A DNA stretch of 64,000 bases from RFSX01 sp964495785. GTDB lineage: Bacteria; Bacteroidota; Bacteroidia; Chitinophagales; Saprospiraceae. This document shows positions 8,816 to 17,456 of the stretch, one piece after another. Position numbers and translations under genes: made by a program. The notes under the pieces were generated by a model. The model saw nothing but the letters and a program-made list of their open reading frames with translations, searched no databases and was not told the DNA's origin. The stretch is taken from positions 1 through 64,000 of the forward strand of contig CAZBXL010000008.1 in NCBI GenBank assembly GCA_964495785.1, given 5' to 3'. Each line of letters opens with the position of its first letter. Within the stretch, counting starts at the first letter, position 1.

Positions 8816-9319
8816 TTACCTCATGACTTTTACAAAGGTATTCAGTAGTAAGTTACTTTCTGATTGAATAATTTTATCTAATGCTTTATCAGCAGCTGAA
8901 GAAATAGAATCTAAATTTTTGAGAATTTTGTTAAACTCTTTTGAGTCTGCATCATCTGCTGGAATGTCGGATAGTTTTTTGATCATATCCAGCATCGGAT
9001 TAAGTTCTTTAGTTTTTCTTTTCTCCAATGTTTTCTTAAATACATTCCATAGCTCTTTTTCTGCAGTGAAAAAGTCTCTTCTTTCTCCAGCTTGTGATCT
9101 TCTATAGATCAGACCCCAATCCAATAATGCTCTGAGATTCATATTGGCGTTGCCTCGTGATATCTTAAGCTCTTCCATGATCTCGTCAGCTCCAAGTGGC
9201 TCAGGGCTAATTAGCAGTAGGGCATGTATATGACCCATGGTTCTGTTGATACCCCAGTTTATGCCCAATTCGCCCCAGCTTGCTATAAAATATTTTTTGC
9301 CTTCTTTGAAATCTTTCAC
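8816..9319 (-). CDS. GbsR/MarR-family transcriptional regulator
   Basis: This 167-residue protein has a winged-helix domain over about residues 20-90 (GADEIMEELKISRGNANMN followed by the wing GLIYRRSQAGERRDFF). The N-terminal WGELGINWGINRTMGHIHALLL segment is typical of the GbsR/PadR-like MarR subgroup, whose namesake in Bacillus represses choline uptake and glycine betaine synthesis genes. The C-terminal helices likely mediate dimerisation. The start is GTG; no ATG lies near, and the conserved N-terminus needs it. The gene is monocistronic, with about 120 bp to the response regulator gene and 223 bp to gcvT. The regulated genes cannot be told from context. Confidence 0.8.
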   Translation of the reverse strand: MKDFKEGKKYFIASWGELGINWGINRTMGHIHALLLISPEPLGADEIMEELKISRGNANMNLRALLDWGLIYRRSQAGERRDFFTAEKELWNVFKKTLEKRKTKELNPMLDMIKKLSDIPADDADSKEFNKILKNLDSISSAADKALDKIIQSESNLLLNTFVKVMR

Positions 9320-9542
9320 ACTAAACTATTTACAGTATAGATTAATATGCATTTGTTCGATATTGTTGTCAATTGTTTAAAATTTTCTTTAATATCCAAT
9401 AAATCAAGGCTTTTTTAACTTAAGAGGACCATTTAATCAGTTACTGATTGTTTGATCTACTTAATAGATTGTACTCCTCAGATTTATAAAATATTGATTC
9501 TGATAAGCTTATTCGTATTGCCAGCTCAAGCTTGATGACAAA

Positions 9543-10643
9543 TTATAAGACTTCGTCTTTCTTATAAAATGGCATTTTCACAATCTCAGCTTTAAGTACT
9601 TTATTTCTGATTTTGATTCCTATAGCTTGGCCTATATCAGACATGGCTTTAGGCACATAGCCTATGCCTATCGGTATGTCAAGTGAAGGAGAGAAAGTTC
9701 CAGATGTTACGATACCGATAACTTGCTCTTGAGCATCTACGATTTCGTATCCTTGACGTGGGACTCTCTTATCATTTACTTTAAAGCCGACCAATTTTCT
9801 ACTGACACCATTTTTTCTTTGGTTGATAAATTTTTCTTTAGAGAAGAAGTCAGCTTGTTTTTTGGTTTTTGTGATCCATCCTAATCCTGCTTCTATTGGT
9901 GATGTCTCATCATCAATCTCATGACCATAGAGACAATATCCCATTTCCAGTCTTAGCGTATCCCTTGCGCCTAAGCCCACAGGAAGAATGCCTTCGTCAG
10001 CACCTGCTTTAAGAATTTCATTCCATACGGTAACAGCATCTTTATTGTTTAGGTATAGCTCAAAGCCTCCAGAACCAGTGTAGCCTGTTCCAGAAATGAT
10101 AACGTTTGGAATGCCACAAACTTCTCCTACTCCAAAATAATAATATGGTATCTGATCCACTTTAACAGAAGTTAATTTCTGCAAGACTTCACTCGCAAGC
10201 GGTCCTTGTAAGGCAAGCAGAGCCATCTCGTCTGATCTGTTAGTGAGTGTAGCATCGTACTTATTAGCTTTTGTTATCCAGTCAAAGTCTTTCTTAATAT
10301 TGGACGCATTGACAACGAGCATATATTTATCTTCAGATAACTTGTATGTGATAAAGTCATCTACAATTCCACCTTTGTTATTAGGAAAGCAAGCATACTG
10401 AGCTTGTCCGACAACTAGTTTAGATGCATCGTTAGAACTGATTTTTTGTACAAGATCGAGGGCCTCTTCTCCTTTTATAAAAAATTGTCCCATATGAGAA
10501 ACGTCGAATAGTCCAACTTTTTCTCTTACGGTGGTATGTTCTTCATTGATACCAGAATAACTAACAGGCATATTATATCCTGCAAATTCCATCATACGAG
10601 CTCCTAACTCTATATGAGTTTGAGTTAATGGCGTTTCTTTCAT
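9543..10643 (-). CDS. gcvT: Aminomethyltransferase, T protein of the glycine cleavage system
   Basis: T protein takes the aminomethyl group from lipoylated H protein and transfers it to tetrahydrofolate, releasing ammonia. The N-terminus (THIELGARMMEFAGYNMPVSY) and VGLFDVSHMGQ are family signatures. RDTLRLEMGYCLYGHEID near residue 230 contains the conserved folate-domain stretch, and the C-terminal barrel ends with RKLVGFKV and IGIGYVP. At 366 residues it is full length. The other gcv genes (P, H, L) are not in the window. It lies 21 bp downstream of the HEAT/cyclophilin lipoprotein gene on the same strand, so it may share that gene's transcript. No glycine riboswitch fold was seen. Confidence 0.96.
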   Translation of the reverse strand: MKETPLTQTHIELGARMMEFAGYNMPVSYSGINEEHTTVREKVGLFDVSHMGQFFIKGEEALDLVQKISSNDASKLVVGQAQYACFPNNKGGIVDDFITYKLSEDKYMLVVNASNIKKDFDWITKANKYDATLTNRSDEMALLALQGPLASEVLQKLTSVKVDQIPYYYFGVGEVCGIPNVIISGTGYTGSGGFELYLNNKDAVTVWNEILKAGADEGILPVGLGARDTLRLEMGYCLYGHEIDDETSPIEAGLGWITKTKKQADFFSKEKFINQRKNGVSRKLVGFKVNDKRVPRQGYEIVDAQEQVIGIVTSGTFSPSLDIPIGIGYVPKAMSDIGQAIGIKIRNKVLKAEIVKMPFYKKDEVL

Positions 10644-10664
10644 TTTAATTTTTTCTTAATCTTA

Positions 10665-12674
10665 TTATTGATTGACAATGATGATATCTTGTATTGTGTC
10701 TCCTATCATGATAGTATGAACAACTTCCATACCTTCAGATATTTTTCCAAAAAGAGAATATTTTCCATTAAGGTGTGGCGTAGGAGAATGAGTTACAAAC
10801 CACTGAGCTGATTCTGTGTCGTTACCAGCACTTGCCATACCTACATATCCTTCATCATTATACTCGAGTGGTCCGAGGTCTGATCTTATAACGTAATCGG
10901 TACCTCCGTAGTTATCTCCACGTGGACTTCCTGTTTGTATTACAAAATTAGAAACGACCCTATGGAATATTTTTCCATCATAATAATCGCCTTCTACAAG
11001 TTCTAAAAAATTTAGAACAGTACCAGGTGCATCCTTTAAGTATAGGTCAATTTTAAAGACACCTTTGTTGGTTTTAATAATCACTTTCGTATTGGCATTA
11101 TATTTTTCTAAAAGTGACCAATCAGGTAGTTTAGAAGATTCTGCTTTTGTCAGTGTAGGATTATTGACACCTCTTGTTTTGGCTATAGCTCTTTCTATAG
11201 CATTAATACTTTCAAGTTGCCCAGGCGATTTTAGCTTTTCTTTAGCGTCAAATAAGAATTGTGTACTGTCTATTAATTCTAATAAGTTAGTTCTATCGTC
11301 AGATATGGCGTCTGCTATCAAGCCTGTCATACCTTCATCACCAGTCTCCATTTCTTGTAATAGATATTCAAAAATTTTTCTTTTATGAAATCTCACAAAT
11401 CCTTGAAAGGTGCCATTGAAGTTTTCAGATGCTAAGATCTGAGTTAGAGTAGCAGTAATGGCCGTCCTTATAGCTGGATTAGGATTTTCGGCACCGTAGT
11501 TAATTAGGTACTCGTAACTGCCTGGATCATTGCCGAGGGCTTCAATATATTTTGTGATTGCAAAGGTGTCTTCAGTACTTCTGATGGCTTGTTGTACTTG
11601 CCATCTTGTAGCATTGATAGTTTTAGAATAATAATAAGGAAGTAATTTGAATATCGATTTATATAGCGAGGTACTTAATTGCCAGTTAGTAGTATCCTTA
11701 GCATAAGTTCTATACAGTCCTACGTCATCTTTACTACCGTTATCTCCAAGGTATTCTGATGCTGTGAGAGCTACATGTTTGTTTTCGTCTTTGAGCAGAG
11801 ATATTATTTTTTCAGCAGATTCTATGTAACTGTAGTTTTTTAGTGTCCGGATGATATTACATTTAATACGATAATCGATGTCGAGTTCCAGTTGATTATT
11901 GAGGGTAACTTGTATCTCTTTATCATCAGTATGTCGCAGTGCTGAGGCTAATGCCATCTTAATATTAGGATCCTCTTCTTCGACCATCGCCTCAGCTATT
12001 TGAAACTTAATCTTGTCAATGTCAATTTCTGAAGGACGTGATAGACAATGAGCGGCATATAATCTTATTCTGTTATCGAGTCTCTTGTTACGTATGGCGT
12101 CGATGCAGAACTGTGATATCTCGGGACTGGTAATATTTCTCAATGCATATTCATATATACCTTGCATCCTGCCTAATAATAGTAGCGTATCGGTGTCTCT
12201 ATAATTCTGTGCAGAGATCATTTGATTGGCCATCTTAAGATTCCCTATTTTACCTAAGGAATGTAATATTGATCCATTTCCCTGATTGTCTACAGACATA
12301 GTGTCGGTCTGTCTAAAATTAGCAATAAGATTATCTACTGAGCCACCATCAGCAATCTGTCCTATGGCATATGCAGAAATAGATCTTACTTTAATGACGG
12401 GATCACTTAAGAGCGTATATAGACTATCTAAGGCACTCTTGTCTTGATGAGAAGCAAATGCTCTCGCAGTTAAGTATCTGTAAGTGGGATTAGGATCATC
12501 AAAGTAAGGTCGTAAGCTATCCGTAAACTCTTCGTATTGATAATTCGCTAAATTTATGAAAGTTGCATCTTGCGGATTGATATCCACTTCTGTGAGTATT
12601 TTTTTTGATTCTGGGACACAAGAAGACATTATGAGAAGAGATGTCAATAGGATACATAGTTCATATAGCTTCAT
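10665..12674 (-). CDS. Lipoprotein with HEAT repeats and C-terminal cyclophilin-type PPIase
   Basis: The N-terminus is a lipoprotein signal (LLTSLLIMSSC, lipobox cysteine near residue 17). Residues about 45-480 consist of repeated short helical pairs of HEAT type (for example DPVIKVRSISAYAIGQIAD and DPNIKMALASALRH). Residues about 525-665 form a cyclophilin domain: NKGVFKIDLYLKDAPGTVLNF, KIFHRVVSNFVIQTGSP and GMASAGNDTESAQWFVTHS are recognisable proline-isomerase motifs. The call is a periplasm-facing membrane-anchored isomerase whose HEAT solenoid may bind clients; that role is inferred. I start at the ATG ending at 12674, since the frame extends upstream only to a TTG two codons earlier. 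A TACTTTTG box lies 17 nt upstream. Confidence 0.85.
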   Translation of the reverse strand: MKLYELCILLTSLLIMSSCVPESKKILTEVDINPQDATFINLANYQYEEFTDSLRPYFDDPNPTYRYLTARAFASHQDKSALDSLYTLLSDPVIKVRSISAYAIGQIADGGSVDNLIANFRQTDTMSVDNQGNGSILHSLGKIGNLKMANQMISAQNYRDTDTLLLLGRMQGIYEYALRNITSPEISQFCIDAIRNKRLDNRIRLYAAHCLSRPSEIDIDKIKFQIAEAMVEEEDPNIKMALASALRHTDDKEIQVTLNNQLELDIDYRIKCNIIRTLKNYSYIESAEKIISLLKDENKHVALTASEYLGDNGSKDDVGLYRTYAKDTTNWQLSTSLYKSIFKLLPYYYSKTINATRWQVQQAIRSTEDTFAITKYIEALGNDPGSYEYLINYGAENPNPAIRTAITATLTQILASENFNGTFQGFVRFHKRKIFEYLLQEMETGDEGMTGLIADAISDDRTNLLELIDSTQFLFDAKEKLKSPGQLESINAIERAIAKTRGVNNPTLTKAESSKLPDWSLLEKYNANTKVIIKTNKGVFKIDLYLKDAPGTVLNFLELVEGDYYDGKIFHRVVSNFVIQTGSPRGDNYGGTDYVIRSDLGPLEYNDEGYVGMASAGNDTESAQWFVTHSPTPHLNGKYSLFGKISEGMEVVHTIMIGDTIQDIIIVNQ

Positions 12675-12691
12675 TAACAAAGGTTTAAAGG

Positions 12692-12699
12692 CAAAAGTA
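12692..12699 (-). promoter_or_regulatory. Possible -7 box for the HEAT/cyclophilin gene
   Basis: On the minus strand this reads TACTTTTG (TAnnTTTG). The nearest upstream TTG is 29 nt away, longer than the usual 17-23, so only the -7 half is supported. Confidence 0.35.
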
Positions 12700-12777
12700 T
12701 TTTAATTAAGCCTAAAAATGGTAACTTTCAACCGTCGAATGCGTTTATATTAAATAAAAAAATAAACATTCTCTTCT

Positions 12778-14235
12778 ATGAAAAAATTGCTTACTCTCGT
12801 TGTAATGCTTACCTCAGTTCAGATCACATTTTCTCAAGTCCTCGTAGATGCGACTTTTTTAACAAGTTTTACGGCTACTGATATTTCCGGAATAACACTC
12901 GGAGCAGTCAATGCACCATATGATGTTGATCTATATAAAGTGACTTACAACACGCCAGACGTTAATGGCCAGACAAGCATTGCTTCAGGTCTTCTATGTG
13001 TACCTATAGATGAATCGACTATTTTTCCTTTAACTTGTTATCAGCACGGTACTGTCGGTGGTAGAGAAGATGTGCCATCTAATCTTATGGGTGGATTTAC
13101 TCTACCGCTTATACTTGCAGGTTCAGGATATGTGGTTGCAGCTCCTGATTTTTTAGGATTAGGAGATTCTCCGGGGATACATCCCTATGTCCACGCAGCT
13201 ACGGAAGCTTCAGTAGGGGTAGATATGATGAGAGCAACAAGAGAGTTAGATGCAGACGAAGATTTTGGTCAATTTGAGTTGTCTGATCAGGTTTTTGTAA
13301 CAGGATATTCTCAAGGAGGACATGCAGCCATGGCATTGCACAGAGTATTAGAGACTGATCTCTCTAATGAGTTTGCAGTGACAGGCTCAGCACCTATGTC
13401 TGGACCTTACAGTATATCTGAAAGTATGGTCGACTTTACTCTTGGTGATGCTGATTATGGGACTGTTGCATATATCGCTTGGTTAACCTTAAGTTATCAG
13501 GTGGCTTATCCCAGTACTGTAGGAATGATCTCGTTAGAAGAAGTCTTTAGACCAGAATATATACCAGGCATAATTCAATTCAGAGATGAAGAGATAGATT
13601 TATGGACATTAAATGATATGCTACTAAATATGCTTTTAGCCAATACGGGTTCTACAAGACCGCGAGATCTGCTTATGCCAGATATACTAAACAGTATTTT
13701 GACTGATCCGACGCATCCATTCTCTGTTGCATTAGCAGATAATGATACGTATGACTGGTCACCACAAGCACCTACAAATATGTATTACTGCGAAGGGGAT
13801 GATCAAGTAACTTTTGAGAATGCCATACTTGCTGAGTCAGTCATGCAAGCTAACGGCAGCAGTGCTACTGCGGTAAGAGTAGATTTTGACGGATTTCCAG
13901 CTACACATACTCAGTGTGTGTTACCAGCCGCGACAGGAGCACTCAATTTTTTTAATGGATTAAGAAATTTACTCAGTGATACAGAAGAGATCTCCATTGA
14001 AGATAATAGTACTATATACCTCACTGATGGAATCTTAGTCATGGATATCTCTGATGACAAAGTCGGAGACAACGCCATGATGCTATTCTCTCAAGCAGGA
14101 CAAAAACTTGCTGAGACAAGACTGAATAATGGACATAATGAGTTTGATATGCAGAGCATGGCATCGGGATTATATATCATATCCCTTAGTGATGATAGAG
14201 GCTTATATAAGACTCAGAAAGTTGTTAAGTTTTAG
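12778..14235 (+). CDS. Secreted alpha/beta-hydrolase (lipase/esterase-like) with T9SS sorting domain
   Basis: A signal peptide (MKKLLTLVVMLTSVQITFS) precedes an alpha/beta-hydrolase domain of about 370 residues. The oxyanion region YQHGTVGG and the nucleophile elbow GYSQGG, with S178, are visible; the late TPTH-like ATHTQCV near residue 380 probably supplies the catalytic histidine. The last ~75 residues, ending in GLYIISLSDDRG ... QKVVKF, are a T9SS type A C-terminal sorting domain, so the enzyme is exported across the outer membrane and released or surface-anchored. It resembles secretory lipase-like esterases. Substrate unknown. The gene is divergent from the preceding gene, with about 100 bp between them. 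Confidence 0.85.
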   Translation: MKKLLTLVVMLTSVQITFSQVLVDATFLTSFTATDISGITLGAVNAPYDVDLYKVTYNTPDVNGQTSIASGLLCVPIDESTIFPLTCYQHGTVGGREDVPSNLMGGFTLPLILAGSGYVVAAPDFLGLGDSPGIHPYVHAATEASVGVDMMRATRELDADEDFGQFELSDQVFVTGYSQGGHAAMALHRVLETDLSNEFAVTGSAPMSGPYSISESMVDFTLGDADYGTVAYIAWLTLSYQVAYPSTVGMISLEEVFRPEYIPGIIQFRDEEIDLWTLNDMLLNMLLANTGSTRPRDLLMPDILNSILTDPTHPFSVALADNDTYDWSPQAPTNMYYCEGDDQVTFENAILAESVMQANGSSATAVRVDFDGFPATHTQCVLPAATGALNFFNGLRNLLSDTEEISIEDNSTIYLTDGILVMDISDDKVGDNAMMLFSQAGQKLAETRLNNGHNEFDMQSMASGLYIISLSDDRGLYKTQKVVKF

Positions 14236-14296
14236 CATTTAGTCTACTGTTAAGCCAATAAATAGCTGCCTCAGAGCATTTGTATTATTGTATGTG

Positions 14297-14304
14297 TATT
14301 TTTG
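14297..14304 (+). promoter_or_regulatory. Possible -7 box for the MoxR gene
   Basis: TATTTTTG matches TAnnTTTG and lies 39 nt before the ATG. No TTG sits at the usual upstream spacing (the nearest TTTG is only 14 nt away), so support is partial. Confidence 0.35.
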
Positions 14305-14343
14305 GGGCTTTATATTATAATTTTAGATAAGGACAATTAAGAG

Positions 14344-15312
14344 ATGAGCTTGAATTTTAGTAACGATAAAGAAGCAGTCGATGGACTGTCTTCAGCCTAT
14401 AAAAGTTTAAAATCAGAGATAGGAAAAGTAATAATAGGGCAAGAGGACGTCGTCCAGACTGTACTTATTTCATTATTTAGTAATGGTCACAGTCTTCTTG
14501 TAGGAGTACCAGGACTGGCTAAAACATTACTTGTAAGTACTATATCTCAAGTATTAGATTTAGATTTTAAAAGAATACAATTTACTCCCGATCTGATGCC
14601 ATCAGATATTATGGGTTCTGAGATACTCGACGAGAGTCGAACATTTAAATTTAACAAAGGACCTTTATTCGCTAATATCGTTTTAGCAGATGAGATTAAT
14701 AGAACACCGCCTAAGACGCAAGCAGCCCTCCTTGAGGCTATGCAAGAGAGGAGTGTTACAGTGAGTGGTGTCAAGCATATGCTACCGCAGCCATTTTTCG
14801 TGTTAGCGACACAGAATCCAATAGAACAAGAAGGTACATATCCACTACCAGAAGCCCAGCTGGATAGATTTATGTTCAATATACCATTAGACTATCCTTC
14901 ATACCAGGAAGAACTTGCAGTTGTCAAAGCGACTACGACAGATAATAAAGTATCTCTAAGTAATATACTTACAGGAGAAGAAATCCTTGCATACCAGCAG
15001 TTGATCCGTAAGATTCCTATTGCTGATAATGTATTAGAATATGCTGTATCATTAGCTACTAAGACAAGACCTAATACAGCTAATGCGACATCCGAAGTTA
15101 ATAACTATATAGGATGGGGAGCTGGGCCTAGAGCTAGTCAGTATCTTGTCTTAGGTGCTAAGACTTATGCTGCGATACATGGTAAGTATTCACCAGATAT
15201 CGATGATGTCAAGGCGATCGCCAAGTATGTCCTCAGACACCGTATCGTAAGAAATTATAAAGCTGAGGCCGAAGGTATAACTGAAGATAAAGTCATCGCT
15301 GGATTATTATAG
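14344..15312 (+). CDS. MoxR-family AAA+ ATPase
   Basis: A 322-residue MoxR ATPase, a chaperone-like AAA+ protein that normally works with VWA-domain partners to mature or insert cofactors into client complexes. The Walker A is the family form GVPGLAKT near residue 58. Walker B is VLADEINRTPPKTQAALLEAMQ, sensor 1 is FFVLATQNPIEQEGTYPLPEAQLDRF, and the lid domain follows (about 205-320) with RHRIVRNYKA near the end. In many Bacteroidota moxR is followed by DUF58 and VWA (BatA/B) genes. Here the next 797 bp hold no gene, so this copy is isolated from its usual partners in this window. Confidence 0.93.
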   Translation: MSLNFSNDKEAVDGLSSAYKSLKSEIGKVIIGQEDVVQTVLISLFSNGHSLLVGVPGLAKTLLVSTISQVLDLDFKRIQFTPDLMPSDIMGSEILDESRTFKFNKGPLFANIVLADEINRTPPKTQAALLEAMQERSVTVSGVKHMLPQPFFVLATQNPIEQEGTYPLPEAQLDRFMFNIPLDYPSYQEELAVVKATTTDNKVSLSNILTGEEILAYQQLIRKIPIADNVLEYAVSLATKTRPNTANATSEVNNYIGWGAGPRASQYLVLGAKTYAAIHGKYSPDIDDVKAIAKYVLRHRIVRNYKAEAEGITEDKVIAGLL

Positions 15313-16109
15313 AAGATTTAGAGGGTACTAATTCTCTTTTGATATTCATGTCTTCTGTTTTCATACCAGTAAAGAAATGTCAATAAGTACTTTCTCTTAA
15401 GAAGAATATGCCATTGAGAGCTAAAGATTATGTGAATGTCTGAAAGAAAAATCCTCTTAAACTTTATTGATTATAGCATATTTATGATATAATTTTTTTC
15501 TTAAACACAGAGGTTCTACGGCCTTAGCCATTTTAGGTAAATCAGTTATTTATAGCGTTAAAAACAATGGCCTTGTTTGATGACCGGAGGAAGGAGTTGG
15601 CGCTTGTTTAGCTATCAATAGCTTATTTGCCGTGAAGAAATGGGTAAAGCCTTGACTTTTTTGTCTCCCCGCTATTGCGGGGCAAGCTGTTTTTGTGTCA
15701 AGACATGAACGAATTTTCCACCTATGGTGGATCAAAGCAAGTAAACCTTGCTTTGAAGTGAGAGAACCGAAACATCAGTTTCGGAGTGGAGAGCCTTCCG
15801 GCGAGGAAGATGCATGGAAATTATATGTCATTTATTTACTAATCTCAAATTCTAATTATGAAAAGTGAGCTTTTAAATTTATGATCACAAAGAGGTACTA
15901 TTTCAATAAAAACATGAATGACAATTTACTCTTAGTACTAGAACTAAATTAGAAGCTCAAAGAATATAACTCACCTATCCAAGCCTTGGGTACTTGCTTG
16001 AATCAAATAAATGCAGACAATGTCTTTATTAGATTCTCTTATCCTCTACACACCAAAAACACTTACGAATACATCTACATAACAAAGAAATTATATACTT
16101 TAGATTTAT
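15313..16109. other. Long gene-free spacer holding the hairpin chain
   Basis: The 797 bp between the MoxR and DUF4837 genes show no convincing coding sequence. The left third (15313-15600) and right third (15815-16109) are AT-rich and unremarkable. The centre (15570-15815) is locally GC-richer than its surroundings and contains the hairpin chain described separately. Confidence 0.7.
15610..15784. repeat. Chain of five perfect hairpins (structured intergenic element)
   Basis: Five inverted repeats follow one another with few unpaired bases. They are AGCTAT/ATAGCT (15610-15623); CCCCGC/GCGGGG (15667-15682) nested inside CTTGAC (15651-15656)/GTCAAG (15697-15702); TCCACC/GGTGGA (15717-15731); TCAAAGCAAG/CTTGCTTTGA (15732-15756, 10 bp); and CCGAAAC/GTTTCGG (15767-15784). 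Composition is richer in G+C than the flanks. It could be a remnant of an interspersed palindromic repeat or a structured RNA. No terminal T-run makes the group look like an ordinary terminator. Confidence 0.7.
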
Positions 16110-17186
16110 ATGATTAGAAGTTTATACATATCACTACTATGTCTGTTATTGATATCATGTAATAATGAGGTGACACAGCACTTGGATTCTAAAAATCCTG
16201 CTTTAGGTAAGCTCAATCAGATCGTCGTCATAGCTGATGAAGATGTATGGGTCGGTAGCGTAGGTGATACATTCAGATATTATTTTGAATCCGCGTATCC
16301 ATTGTTACCTAGTCCAGAACCGCTCTTTGATCTTAAACATTACACACCTGATGACTTAGAGCGTAGTGCTGTGAGAAAAGAATTAAGAACATACGCCTTT
16401 CTTGCAGATCTGTCAGATGAAGAATCAAAGACAGCGCAACTCATTAAAAAAGACATGGGTGCAGAGAAGTATAATTCAGCTCTAAAGTATGGTAAACCAT
16501 TCTCATCTATAGGCAAAGATAAGTGGGCCAAAGGTCAATTATTGATGTATATGTTTGGAGCTAATGAAGATTCTCTTGTTATGTCAATTAAGAAATCTTT
16601 TCCAACATTAGCTCGCAGGATCAATGAACATGACTTAGATAAGTTGAAAGCCATATCTTTTGGTATCAAGGAGAATAAAGGGCTTACCAGATTAGTCTCT
16701 GAGAAATTTGATGTCGATATAGAAATACCCGTAGAGTATCAGACAGCTAAGTACGACACCATCAATAATGTGTTATGGTTAAGGAGAGGTAGCAAAGAAG
16801 CAGACTATCACATGGTCTTTGAAAAAATTAAGTATGATACCCCAGAGCAATTAGAGAAAGATTCTATTATTGCCTTACGCAATAAATTTGGTAAGACATA
16901 TGTCACCTCTGATCTCGATGGGAATTATATGGTTGTCAATGATGAGGACCTTCCAGTATATGAGTACGTCACAGAAATAGATGGACACTATGTCAAGGAG
17001 ATAAGAGGAGTGTGGGAGATGACTAAAGAATTTACAGGTGGTCCATTCGTCACTTATGTTATTATAAATGAGGCCAAAAAAGAACTCATTTTTATAGACA
17101 CATTTCTATTAGCTCCTGGAGCTAAAAAAAGAAATTACATGATGCAATTAGATTGCATTGTCAAATCTGCCAAGGTTAATTCTTGA
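16110..17186 (+). CDS. DUF4837-family lipoprotein
   Basis: The N-terminus MIRSLYISLLCLLLISCNN is a lipoprotein signal with the lipobox cysteine at residue 17. The segment GKLNQIVVIADEDVWVGSVGDTFRYYF at about residues 31-60 and the C-terminal pattern VWEMTKEFTGGPFVTYVI match the DUF4837 family, which is restricted to Bacteroidota and of unknown function. At 358 residues it is full length. It lies between two hairpin-rich spacers and has no obvious operon partner. The protein probably sits in the periplasmic leaflet; nothing in the sequence points to an enzyme activity. Confidence 0.75.
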   Translation: MIRSLYISLLCLLLISCNNEVTQHLDSKNPALGKLNQIVVIADEDVWVGSVGDTFRYYFESAYPLLPSPEPLFDLKHYTPDDLERSAVRKELRTYAFLADLSDEESKTAQLIKKDMGAEKYNSALKYGKPFSSIGKDKWAKGQLLMYMFGANEDSLVMSIKKSFPTLARRINEHDLDKLKAISFGIKENKGLTRLVSEKFDVDIEIPVEYQTAKYDTINNVLWLRRGSKEADYHMVFEKIKYDTPEQLEKDSIIALRNKFGKTYVTSDLDGNYMVVNDEDLPVYEYVTEIDGHYVKEIRGVWEMTKEFTGGPFVTYVIINEAKKELIFIDTFLLAPGAKKRNYMMQLDCIVKSAKVNS

Positions 17187-17319
17187 TTATTGGAAACTGT
17201 CAGAACTATGACCAGCCTTAGGCGGGCCGGTTAACATGAGTTAAGTGATGGGTGAGATAATATGTAACTCTAAACTCAACTACATATAAATTTTTAATCC
17301 ACTAAGAAATGTAGACTAT

Positions 17320-17401
17320 TCGTCAGACGACAGAAAAAGACCACAGAGTGGTCTAATTATTTTAGAAAAAACGAACACCCACCTCCGACTATAGCGTAGT
17401 C
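17320..17401. repeat. Cluster of three short perfect hairpins
   Basis: TCGTC/GACGA (17320-17330), AGACCAC/GTGGTCT (17338-17354) and GACTA/TAGTC (17387-17401) lie within 82 bp of the spacer between the DUF4837 and aminopeptidase genes. None has a clear T-run, so they do not look like a standard terminator. A GCCT/AGGC repeat lies just upstream near 17215-17223. Confidence 0.5.
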
Positions 17402-17456
17402 TTATTATTTTCAATAATTGGACGCATTTAAAAATCTAATAGTATAACTTAGTATC

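Noticed and set aside
11065..11388. A 107-codon plus-strand reading frame inside the HEAT/cyclophilin gene
   Set aside because: Its hydrophobic Leu/Ser-rich translation is the usual antisense product of a charged helical protein; the minus-strand gene explains the region.
15550..15735. A 61-codon minus-strand reading frame inside the hairpin chain
   Set aside because: It runs through the inverted repeats and its translation resembles no protein domain; the inverted-repeat structure explains the sequence better.
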